In this document: piece by piece, positions 11,848 to 21,974 of the stretch | How positions within the stretch are numbered: the first letter of the stretch is position 1 | Layout of the letters: each line of letters starts with the position of its first letter | Assembly: GCA_028023455.1 (NCBI GenBank) | Contig: JAQFVV010012490.1 | Location: 2,542,001-2,606,000 of the forward strand | From: Epiperipatus broadwayi | Lineage: Eukaryota; Onychophora; Udeonychophora; Euonychophora; Peripatidae | DNA: 64,000 nt | Direction: 5' to 3' | Translations under genes and position numbers: made by a program | The notes under the pieces: generated by a model | The model's input: only the letters and a program-made list of their open reading frames with translations | The model's database searches: none | What the model was told of the DNA's origin: nothing

Positions 11848-13367
11848 TCTTATATAAATGTAATTTATCCACTTTACTTTGAACATTTTTTAGCAAAAAT
11901 CTTTTATTGTACATATATGCATACACAATGTTGCATTTCAACTGTCCTGCAGTCTTCTTCATAGCTATGATATAATGAAAAAAATAAAATACATAACTAT
12001 ATAAATAATACTATAAAAAATGTAAACAATAAAATTAATTTAAAATATATATATACATAACAAAACATAATAAAACAAATAAATATAATCAAACCCAAAA
12101 TAATACAGTTAATATAAAATAAAATATAAAATTATACATGTGTATTTCTGACTGTATATACATATTCATGAACAACTGTTAATTTAAATATATTATTCAT
12201 TTTTATTATTTTTAATAATTTAATTACAATCCTTATAAATTTAAACTTTAGTTTTATTAGCTCCACCTTACTAAAATACTTAATTTTATTTTCATATAAA
12301 TCTCAGTTCAATCTTAATTCATTTGTTAATATTATTTTTAAATTATATAATATATATTATTATCTTATTCATTCTTCTGTTATTAATAATTAATTTTATT
12401 TTAATATCTAAAAACTATAAATATTGTAACATTTCAACTTATCCACTTTACTTTCATTTTTTAAAAATAAAAAAAACTTTTTTTTTAATAGAGGGAACTA
12501 GAGTACAAGATATTTTTTTAAAAATATATATATAGATTTTTTTTTTCCATGTGTCATAGCATCAGCCGGGAAGCGAACCCGCTATCCCAGGACAACTGCT
12601 TGTAAAGCAGCTGTCGCTGACCTCTCAACCACCAACGCTTGACAAAAAAAAATATATTTTTTCATTTTTAAAAAATTAAAATAAAAGTGAGTAAGTTGAA
12701 AGATTACAATATTTTTAGTTTTTAGATATTAAAAAAAAGTATTAATAACAGAAGAATGAATAACAAAATAATAGATATTATATGATTTAAAAATTAAAAA
12801 ATATTAATAAAAGAATTAAGTTTGAACTGAGAATTATATAAGAATAAAAATATTAAGTATTTTATTAAGTTGGAGCAAATAAAATTAAAGTTTAGGTTTA
12901 TAAGGAATAGATGTTAGTAGGAGATTATTAAAAATAATAACAATGAATAATATGTATATACAGACAGGAATACACATGTATAATTTATTTTCAAAATTGG
13001 AAAAGAATAAAAATCTTTATTCTATCTTCCATAAAATAATAAGCAGAAAATAATAATGAATTCTTTATAACAGCTATATAAATCTCAGTAATAATATTAC
13101 ACATAAAAAGCCTTTTTAAAAAAAAACTGAATTATATTTATTTCAGTTTTATTATACTTTATGTTTTTTTAATTAATTGTATTGTTTATATTTTTATGGT
13201 ATTATTTATATAGTTATGTATTTCTTTTATTTTGTTCATTATATCACAGTTTTGAAGAAGACTGCAGGACAGTCAAAACAAGATTGTGTATGCATATATG
13301 TACAATAAAAGTTTTTTGCTAAAAAGTGTTCAAAGCAAATTGGATAAATTACATTTATATAGGCTTT
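11848..13367. mobile_element. Foldback element with arms of about 0.6-0.7 kb (family R3)
   Basis: The left arm (about 11848-12480) and the right arm (about 12660-13367) are inverted copies. Blocks such as ATAAATGTAATTTATCC, TTTTATTGTACATATATGCA and the GCAGTCTTCTTC region recur as complements in the same order. The spacer of about 180 bp holds a tRNA-derived SINE. Each arm has a motif of the form TGAAGAAGACTGCAGGACAG followed by TYRAAA near the outer end (about 13252-13280 on the right). This resembles the ribozyme-like motif of Penelope-type terminal repeats and is shared with the foldback at 39942-40774. No protein is encoded. The insertion interrupts an RTE copy, which dates it as younger than that copy. 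Confidence 0.65.
12541..12645 (-). repeat. tRNA-derived SINE (family A), copy 1
   Basis: On the minus strand: TGGTGGTTGAGAGG (A box), a stem GCTGC-TTTACAA-GCAGT that would give anticodon TAC, and GGGTTCGCTTCCC (B box), then TGATGCTATGACACATGG and an A-rich tail. The fold is close to a tRNA, but the shared 3' sequence CTATGACACATG and the poly-A tail are those of two SINE copies at 26.7 and 53.7 kb, so this is called a SINE. It sits at the centre of a foldback element. Confidence 0.65.
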
Positions 13368-14127
13368 TTTTTTTTTTAATATTAAGTTATTTCAATCAAG
13401 TTTAATCCTATGGTTAATTTCATCCATTATGTTTCCAGCTGTAGTAATAATCTGACCAAGATATTTGTAGTTGTTAACTTTTTTTAACTCATCATAATTA
13501 ATCTTTATTTTCTTTTGAGAAAATCCATTGCCCATTACTTTAGTTTTTTTAACATTTACCTTTAGTCCTACTTTCTTTCATCCAATATAACATTTTCTGA
13601 AACATTATTTGCAAAAACAACTGTGTCATCTGCAGAATGACTTAAATAATCTCCATTTACTTTTACTCCTTTAGCTTCCCTTTTAATTCACAAAATACTT
13701 CTTGCAGCAGTACTGTAAAAAGTTTGGAGATATTGAGTCACCCTGTCTTACCTTTTCTCAGTATTAACTTTCCTAATATCATTATGTAATCTGATTGTTG
13801 TTGTTGCATTTTTATAAATATTTTTAAGAATACAACAATATCCTGGTTCTTTACCTTGATGATACAATGCTTTAATCACTGAAGAAATGTTTATACAATC
13901 AAATGTCTTTTCATAATCCACAAATCCAAAGGGTAATGGCAATTCAATATTTATTGGTTCTTTATATAACTTCTTTCAATATGCTTGGATATGATCTACT
14001 GTACTAAAACCACTTTTAAATGCAGCTTGTTCCTTTTGGTTGGTTGAAGTCCAATGTTCTCTGTAAATGAGTTGTAATTATCTTGATAAAAATTTTGTAT
14101 AAAACTGATAACAGGCTGACAGGTCTG

Positions 14128-14435
14128 TAATTTCTAATATCTTTATCATATTTTTAATTATTAATATTAATACTGCATTATTCCAATCATTGACATATCT
14201 TTATCAATTAGACATTCGTATATAATTTTTTCAAAAATTTTTCTATTTCTTCACATCCTTCTTTTAATATATTGATTATAATAATTTCTAATATCTTTAT
14301 CATATTTTTAATTATTAATATTAATACTGCATTATTCCAATCATTGACATATCTTTATCAATTAGACATTCGTATATAATTTTGTCAAAAATTTTTCTAT
14401 TTCTTCACATCCTTCTTTTAATATATTGATTATAA
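14128..14435. repeat. 154-bp tandem duplication inside the RTE copy
   Basis: The block beginning TAATTTCTAATATC at 14128 is repeated from 14282 almost without change; one visible difference is TTTTTT versus TTTTGT before CAAAAATTTTTC. The near-identity contrasts with the heavy decay of the host copy, so the duplication is recent. Confidence 0.85.
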
Positions 14436-15199
14436 TTCCATCATTCCCAGGAGTTTTTTTTTTTTTTTCAAAAATTTAATTGCATGTCTTACTTCTTTAT
14501 TTAAAATCCTGGGCAATTCAGAAGATATAATATATGTAGGAAGTTCTTGTTCTTTATTACTATATAATTCTTGATAAAACTCTATGTCATTTCTCTTTTT
14601 AATAATAGTTTCATCTTTTTTTTTATTGCAGATATAAGTTTCCTACCAATACCAAAATGTTTTGGACTTTTATTCTCTTCTACAGCTTTCCTTGTCGGTT
14701 CACAATTATACTTTCTTATATCATTATCAACTCTTTTTCGCACCATTTTATAATATTCGAAACATTCAATCCTTCTTATTGCATTATTTTTATATATTTT
14801 CATATTCCTTCTTTTCTTCATAAATTCTCTACTCTCAGTAGAAATTTTATTGAATCAATTGCTATTTTTTTCTACCAGCTATCTTTGTTGCAGTTTTTAA
14901 AATTGTATCAGTTATTTTTCTATTAATTTCATTCAAATCTGAATCATGTTCAAAATCTACTGATACTTGAAAATGATTTGCAAGTTCTAATTTAAATTCA
15001 TGAGAATGTTTCTGAAGATTAGGAATATCAACTGTAAATATTGTCTTTCTTAATAATTTTTGTCTTTAGTTTTACATTAACAGGTGTCTTATATCTTACT
15101 AATCAATGATCACTTTCTGTGTTAAATTTATTAAGTACATTGCAAACTTGACATATGTATTTTCTGTTAGTCAAAATATAATCTATATAAATTTAATTA

Positions 15200-16160
15200 T
15201 AAATTTATTATTTTCCTTATTATATAAATATATAATTTTCTATCAATTTTTAAAATATATTTAGTTATATTTTTAAATTGATTTTTTCTAATAATTCTTT
15301 TTCTCATATTTTGTGTCAAGTTTTGATATTTAGTTTTTTTAAAACTTTTTTCATTTTAGTAATAACATTCAGTCAATTTAAATTGTCACAATTTTATACA
15401 ACTAATATTGATTTATGTAAATAATTTTATTTATATAAGCCAACTTTAAAAAAATGCTTTAAAAAAAATTGTAAGAAATTGAAACACTTGTGGATTGTAG
15501 TAGAAACTTACCATAAGCTTACATATTCAAAATGTATTTGATTAAATTGTCATTATAAAACGCCTTAACTTTGGTAACAGCATTTCAGATTGAATTATTT
15601 ATTTTTAAAAAAAGATGAAACTGCACCCCAAATATATATATATTTATTCCATAAACTAACTAAAAAAAAATTTTTTTTTTAATTCTGCAATATATGTATA
15701 CAGAATAAGTTCTCTATTCAAAAGTAAATAGATGATGGTCAAATAATAATAGTGATAGTTTGTCATTTCTTTGACAACTCTAATGCAATCTACTTTATCT
15801 CAATTTTAAAGCTACTTCGTAAATTTTGATGAGATCTGATATATCAATATATTATTGAAAGAATTAAAAGACTGAAACATAGCTTGTTTGGATGCATTGT
15901 AAATAGGGATAATAATAGATGAACAGTTGAAATATTTAAGCTGAATCCTAAGAGATAGTAAAAATCATAGATAGTGGTCACATTGCAAAATGAATGTCTG
16001 AAATAAAGAAATTTGCTGTTATTATAAATTTGGTGAGACCATCATGTATTAAGTCAATAATGATTGCAGTTGAGGTTGATATGCTGAAAATATATATATA
16101 TATTACATTCTCTTATAATAATGAGAAATGCTAAGAATTGTTTAAGGATAATTTATATGG
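15200..16160. other. AT-rich stretch, mostly featureless
   Basis: There may be a small extra RTE 3' fragment around 15855-15960 (GAAAGAATTAAAAGACTG, TAATAATAGATGAACAGTTGAAA, equivalent to the RTE blocks around 52459 and 52511). No gene is seen. Confidence 0.4.
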
Positions 16161-16991
16161 TTTAATGGTACTGTTCTATTAGTTCGTGTCAGCCACTTTG
16201 TGGTGCTATTTATATGTAAAAGTACAAATATGTTTACACGGCTGCCACCTTCTTGGCCTATATATATATATATATGCACAAAAGCGCAGAAAGAAGCTAT
16301 TTAATAGGCGGCAGCCAGCCATCACCGATGATTGTGTTATTTCCATGCTATAAAGAGATGCCATTTCATTGGCGGCCGGCCTGCTTTAGTGTTATGCACT
16401 TTATCTCAATGCTCACAGTTTAATGTTTACTACACTATGTGAGGGTGTCTGGACTTCAGCCTGCCACAATTCTTCAAATATGCATGTCAAAGGAATTAGC
16501 TTACATGTCACCTGACCTACTGTTACCTCCTAACAATTGTCAACCTGTCACCACGCTTCCCTATTGAACCTTCAAACAATTCAGAAAGGATACATCCAAG
16601 CAAGATTTTTACCAGCTCACATGAAAAGTCATGCTTGTGCGAGAACACAACCGTGACAAATAAAATGGCTGACAGGTCAAAATCGGGCCAACTGCCATCC
16701 AAATAAGACAGCATGTACAGGAATTGAATTAATTCTACTCTAATAGAATATTTGCAATAAGATAGGTCAATTGATAACATTTTAATTCTTGCAAATATGA
16801 AAAGGCTAAGATGAAATTTTGGGCCACTTGTAGTTAAAGCTTTTTAAAGTTTTTGGTAGCGTAAAATTGTTCTCAACTAAATTACAGGAATTGGAGGAAC
16901 TCTGTGAATTATGTTAAGCCTTTGGAAAAAAAATGTATGACTGTGAAAATTCTCGTAGTTCTATCCAGAGACCAAAAGAAATTGTCTAAAG

Positions 16992-18619
16992 CAGTGTTTC
17001 CCAACCTATGGTACGCATACCACTGGTGATACGCGAGTTGCTGGTTGGTGGTACACAAAAAAATAATCAATAATGGCGGTCATAAAAAAAATTAAATCAT
17101 AAAAATATCATAGAAACATTTTTTCCTATAATTCATAAAAATTATTTTAATTAATAATATTATACAGTAAAGTTATTAATATGTACAGTCGATAACGATC
17201 TTTAATGTTAATGATAAAATTGAAAGTATGATTAAGAAATTAGATTTTTGGAAACTGTATCAAAAACAATCAACCAGAAGTATTCGAAAATCTACTTATT
17301 TTTTTGTTTGAAAATAAAGTTAGTCTGTCTCAAGATATACGAGAAAATATAATAGCACATTTAACAGAATTAAAATTGTCTTTCATGGAATATTTTCCAA
17401 AACCCGAAAACACAAATGATAATTGTATTTCAAATCCCGTCTATGCAGAAAATTTAGGAAAAGCTACATCATTATCAATAAAGGATAAAGAAAATTTAAT
17501 AGAATTATCATGTAACAGAACTTTACAAGTAGAATTCAAATGACACAATCTAATTAATTTTTGGTTAAACATTAAAGAATATGAACAACTTTATGAGAAA
17601 GCTTTTAAATTATTATTACCGTTTACTAGTACGAAATTAGTAGGAAGAGCTTTTACTTCATATATTTTTTTAAAAAATAAGTATCGAAACAGATTGAACG
17701 CAGCTATAATAGACTTAAGGCTATATATACCTCGCATGTTTTAAACCAAATTTCAAAAAATTATTTTGTTCAAAACAAGCACAAGGATTTCATTAAATTT
17801 ATTTTATAAAAATATTTGATTATGATAAAAAAATATATTAATTGTTTTTTTATAATTTTGTGTTTTTAGTAAAACCATTTATTAGTAAACGAAATATGAC
17901 AAAATAGTAGAAAAATAATGAGTGGGATCAAGGCAAATCAATCTAAATTATTTAATTTGAAAGAATGTATCAGAAAAGGGTCATAACCAGAAATTAGACT
18001 CTTTTTAATTTTTGATCATCTATTGTGGATTACTAGATGTAAGCTAGTATTTAATCATCAAAATTTTAATCCTATTAACTTCATGCAGAACAATATAAAG
18101 AAAACAAGAACAAGAGATAGCCTGGTAACCCCTGAGGTTATTTTTACCAGGACTTGGGACATGCTGGATTTATCCTCTCCATGGCCCAACCAATAGCAAG
18201 ATGCTCCGAAAAAGAGAAAACAGACTCAAATTTGGGAAAACCAAATGAAGGAATGAGAAAATATTTTGAACAAAATATGTACCAAATAATTTTTAATGTA
18301 ATAATGTAATCTTTAATAAATTATTTTGAAAAAAAAAAGTGAAACTTTGAACAAACACATACATATAAATATGTTACATTGAGTTTATAATTTCAGTGAG
18401 TTTATAATCAGGCGTGACGGTTAGTCGTGTTTCAATGTAATTTGTCCCATTATGTGATGTGAATACATACCTGGTCACCTTATAATATTTATAATGCAAA
18501 TAATATGACACACTCGCAATAACAAATTTCATGAAATACAATCATTTTTACGAAGTGGTACAATTTAGCGTGATATACTACCAAGTGGTATGTGAGCCAA
18601 AAAAGGTTTGAAAACGCTG
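16992..18619 (+). mobile_element. hAT element (ZBED5-like), non-functional
   Basis: Terminal inverted repeats are CAGTGTTTCCCAACC at 16992 and the complement CAGCGTTTTCAAACC at 18619. A perfect 8-bp target duplication GTCTAAAG flanks the element at 16984-16991 and 18620-18627. The ends resemble vertebrate and invertebrate hAT elements of the Charlie/ZBED5 type, with the typical left-end wording about GTACGCATACCACTGG. Internally, plus-strand coding remnants are present (see the transposase pseudogene). Length is 1.63 kb, so most of the transposase has been deleted. It is inserted in the larger TIR element. Confidence 0.88.
17304..17745 (+). pseudogene. hAT transposase remnant (C-terminal part)
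   Basis: The first part (17304-17543, 79 codons) reads FENKVSLSQDIRENIIAHLT ... SFMEYFPKPEN, the block found just before the C-terminal domain of ZBED5/FAM200-like hAT transposases. After a stop, the reading continues as FWLNIKEYEQLYEKAFKLL, LPFTSTKLVGRAFTS, LKNKYRNRLNAA and LRLYIPRMF. This corresponds to the hAT dimerisation domain, whose normal wording is close to a Cys-Glu-x-x-Phe-Ser helix, here VGRAFTS. The RNase-H catalytic core is absent, so no activity is possible. The start at 17304 is only the first ATG in frame, not a true start. Confidence 0.75.
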
Positions 18620-18634
18620 GTCTAAAGAATACAT

Positions 18635-19980
18635 GGTAAAACTGACTTTTAGTGCCACAACTTTTTTCCCTCTATTTTTAAAAAATTGAACTATATTGTA
18701 TTCGTACTATGTAATTGTAAAGTATATCTAACTATAAATGTATTTTTTTACATGAAGGTTAATAAAAAAAAACTTACATTTTTAAGTGCAATTTTGAACT
18801 AGGTTATGTGGCAAAATTTAACTAGTGTCACAAAAAAAGTTCCTGCTGTCAAAATTATGAACTACTTTTGCCACAGGTAATTTTTGCAGTGTCAAGAATG
18901 GCAGAAAGAATTTTTATCACTTCTTTGGTTCCCCAAAATGAAATTTTAGATGTTGCGATTGCTCTGGCAGAAAGCTGGTATACACGTCACTTGTGGGAAA
19001 CATTTCAAACTCTGGAATTGATCATGAAATGGCTAGCCAGGAGGTGTTTATTGAAGAATAGTATGCCATGTTTGTGATGAATATTCAATGTTCACTGGTA
19101 AAATATTCGGACAGCTTAGATGGTATTAGATGGCTATGCAAAATATGCTGCCAACATACATCCATAAGAAGTGGCTCGTTTTTTCCCAATGCCATCTATC
19201 TTTGAACACCATTGTTCATATAACATTTTGTTGGGCAAATAATTTGCCAATGCACTTTATTGTTTGTGAGACTGATGTTAGTGAACGAGTGGTCATAGCC
19301 TGGTGTCATTTTTGCCAGGAAGAAGTTGCTACATATTTCAACAGAAATTCCAGCACTTGTCAGCAGATTTGAAGACAGCGGTGAACCACGGATAATGGAG
19401 ATCAATGAATCCTATTTCTTTTGCCAAAAACACTATAGGGGGGACAATGAGAGAAGGCCATTGGATATTCAGTGGGATAGAGAGAGGGTCAAGAAAGTGT
19501 TTTTAATAGAAATTGAAGATACAGCAACACATTTTATCTAGTACACATATAATCACTGACAGCTGGTGTGAATATTTCAATATAAGCAGTCTAGCTAATG
19601 GACTATACCTTTACTCTGTCATCATCCACCAAGACAACTTTGTCGACCCAGACCACGAACTTATCCACACTAATAATTAAATGAGAGCAAAGCGTAAGTT
19701 AAAATTCCAATTTGATACCAGCAGAGCTTTGTTTTCATCCTACCTGCAGGAATTTGAATTTAGGGCTGTGCACGAAAATGCCACCATTTTCGAGAATTTC
19801 CTCATGCATTGCTCAACTATGCATAAAAGTGTAATTTTTAAAAAAAAATTTTATTAACCTTCATGTAAAAAATACATTTATAGTTAGATATACTTTACAA
19901 CTACACAGTACGAAAAAAGTATAATTCCATTTTTTAAAAATAGAGGGCGAAAAGTTGTAGCGCTAAAAGTCAGTTTTACT
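18635..19980 (+). mobile_element. Merlin DNA transposon, degenerate
   Basis: Long terminal inverted repeats, about 130-160 bp, run inward from GGTAAAACTGACTTTTAG at 18635 and its complement at 19980. The arms share ACAACTTTT, CCCTCTATTTTTAAAAAAT, GTAAAGTATATCTAACTATA and CATGAAGGTTAATAAA. The target duplication is 8 bp, GAATACAT (18627-18634) versus GAATATAT (19981-19988), one mismatch. An 8-9 bp duplication is the known Merlin signature, and the interior codes for an IS1595/ISXO2-like transposase. Its left duplication begins on the last base of the hAT target duplication, so the two insertions are exactly adjacent. Confidence 0.85.
18860..19815 (+). pseudogene. Merlin transposase (IS1595/ISXO2-like DDE), frameshifted
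   Basis: The protein is spread over three frames. In order it reads DGYAKYAANIHP, KKWLVFSQCHLSLNTIVHIT, FCQEEVATYF, then GEPRIMEINESYF (first catalytic block; the usual wording is VEIDES, so the first Asp is replaced by Asn), KHYRGDNERR, HWIFSGIERGSRKCF, IEIEDTATHFI, HIITDSWCEYF (second Asp), QDNFVDPDHELIHTNN, then MRAKRKLKFQFDTS and LFSSYLQEFEFR. This is the ISXO2-like domain in correct order, including N-F-V-D-P and H-T-N before the third catalytic position. The first Asp is lost and the Glu following HTN is not seen. Together with the frameshifts this makes it inactive. Confidence 0.8.
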
Positions 19981-20509
19981 GAATATATATATTAATCTTT
20001 AAAATAAGTAAAAAACGATCGAGTTGGAAATTAATAATCATTCTTAATAGGTGTGCCATTAATATCCATACCCATATTCTTTCAAAGATAGCTATTGTAA
20101 TAAATAATTATTATTTTTTCCTTTTCCAAATGACCGGAAAAAGTAAAAGTTCAGTAATTAAAGCATTATCAGCATTTTTTTTTTGCCAACACAATGTAGT
20201 TAGTTATGTCTCAAGCAATACTAGTAGACTTTGGAAAGTTTGTGGGAAGGGGGGAGATAGGATGGTTTGGCCAGTCAGTGCTGGCATACGCAGGGAATTC
20301 TACTATAATAAAATATTTGCAATAACGTATGTTTATGTTAAATTGTTCCAATAAATGTTATTAAGAAAATAAATGAATTGTGTTAACCCATACGATTATT
20401 ATTCTTTCACAAAGAACAGGGTGGGCCCGGTAACATTTTATTGATGTGTTTTTGCATAGCAACAACCCCATCAAGCGGCTGACATGATCTATTAGAACAG
20501 TACCAGTTT

Positions 20510-21720
20510 AATTATATTCTTCTACCCTTTATTAATGTCATTTTAGTTTTATTATTTTTTTAATTATACAGTTACAGAACATAATGGTTTCAAATAATTG
20601 CCTAGTCATATATATGTAAGTGAAGCTTATTTATGTTATATAACTCATTGGAAGCTTCAGTTACTTACTGTTCAGTTACATATAATCTGTGTTATTTATT
20701 ATATATATATTTACTTGTCATAGGAATATATTAGTTCTCAACAACACTCATTTTTGTTATTGATCTAATACTTTTTCTCAGAATAAAATTTTAAAGAATT
20801 AATTTAAAAGACCATATTTAGTATATGTTTTCCTAATAAAATGCTAACAGGTAATAACTATCAAACAAAGCATTACTTCACTTTCCTAGAAGTTTTCTAA
20901 TTTACCAATCTATTTTAAAACTATTGTAAGTAAGAGTAAATAACAGAAACAAGATAGCTATTTAATGTGAATATGCAATCTAATATTTCTCTGATGAAAG
21001 TCAGTAGGCAGAAACTAATTTGACAATTTGCCATTATCTTCTGATGTTTATTGATTACTCATGCAATCCTTTTTAGTTTATCACAGTGGTAAGCTCAGAT
21101 TTAAAGATTCCTGAATTCATTCTAGCTAAGTAACAAAAAATTAGTTTAGTGATTAAATAGAATTATTATCTCAATCAAATGTCAAACAGGCTAAGAGCAA
21201 CATTTGCAATAAATAGCGATAGAGTGGATTACTGACTTTATTATAGGTATTAACAGTAAACTATTCTTGATGTTCTAAGTAAGAGTAGAAATTTTTTGCA
21301 TGTTTGATGTGGATATCATCACAGTTGGGCATAAAGTTTAGCATATTCAGGACTGTAGCTCATTTTAAAGAATACAAATTGCTTAGTCTTTCAGAAATTA
21401 TAATTAAGTTAAAAATTATTTTTCAAAAAAGAGGAGATTGTGGTAGTCATGACAATTAAGTAACAGGAGGATAGTATATCCTCAGGTAAATAGTATATAT
21501 TGGTGCACATTTACATAAGAAATGAGAATGTCATTCCTGTAGTTTATCCATAAATTTTGTATACATATTTAGAGTTCTCTAATATATTCCAAATTTATCG
21601 GAACAAATTTCTTTTGATAATCCAAAAATATTCTTTTTTATTTTTTATATTATTCAGATGATCATTAATTAATTTTTCCACACATATATCTTAGTTTAAA
21701 AAAAATTAAATGGCTTTATT
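20510..21720. other. AT-rich stretch, nothing recognised
   Basis: No coding or transposon motif was identified on either strand. Confidence 0.4.
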
Positions 21721-21835
21721 GATCAAGTGTTCATAAGAAGTTTGAGTGCCACCATTAGAATTGGATTCTAGGAATCCTCATTCCAGAGTCTGGTAATCTA
21801 CACTGTGCTAAACCACACAGGGCATACATCCTAGT
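21720..21835 (-). repeat. tRNA-like SINE remnant (family B), copy 1
   Basis: The minus strand reads TGTGGTTTAGCACAGTG (A-box-like) then, after about 30 bases, ATTCCTAGAATCCAATTC (B-box-like). The plus-strand block CATAAGAAGTTTGAG followed by ATTGGATTCTAGG recurs in variant form at 47.3 kb, so this is a dispersed family rather than a single tRNA gene. Confidence 0.5.
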
Positions 21836-21974
21836 AATATAGCTCAATTAAAACCAAAACCTCTAGTATAATTATGGATATTTATATCCACAGAAAATTT
21901 TGTAAAAAAAATTAATTTTGCTAGTATTTTTCTATTTTGATTATAATTAGTAGTATGATGTTAGACAATGTTAT

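Larger units (their letters stand above)
11340..15200 (-). mobile_element. RTE LINE copy on the minus strand, split by a foldback element
   Basis: The 3' end of this copy is near 11340, where the complement of GAGGCCTTCATCCTGCAGTGG can be recognised. The sequence runs leftward in order through the RT C-terminal region, then RT (FVDYEKTFDCI at about 13900), then KKRRNMKIYKN (about 14800), and stops near 15200 at the block equivalent to LDYILTN. Fragments of RTE frames are seen at 13748-13942 and 14582-14821. The endonuclease N-terminus and 5' leader are missing, so this copy is 5' truncated. It is split at about 11850-13367 by an inverted-repeat element and carries a 154-bp tandem duplication at 14128-14435. 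Confidence 0.75.
16166..20507. mobile_element. Unclassified TIR DNA transposon, host of nested hAT and Merlin insertions
   Basis: The left end (from 16166) reads TGGTACTGTTCTATTAG then TTCGTGTCAGCCACTT. The complement of the right end reads TGGTACTGTTCTAATAG then ATCATGTCAGCCGCTT. That is about 33 aligned bases with four or five differences, with weaker similarity beyond. GTTTAA flanks both ends (6 bp; TTAA at 16162-16165 and 20508-20511), so the target duplication is either GTTTAA or TTAA. Without the hAT and Merlin insertions and their duplications the element is about 1.35 kb. No transposase of its own was recognised, so the superfamily is open (TTAA would suggest piggyBac or Kolobok, 6 bp would suggest others). 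Confidence 0.7.

Noticed and set aside
12541-12645. Possible functional tRNA-Val(TAC) gene on the minus strand
   Set aside because: The cloverleaf is plausible, but the same 3' extension and A tail occur in two target-duplicated SINE copies, so SINE is the better call.
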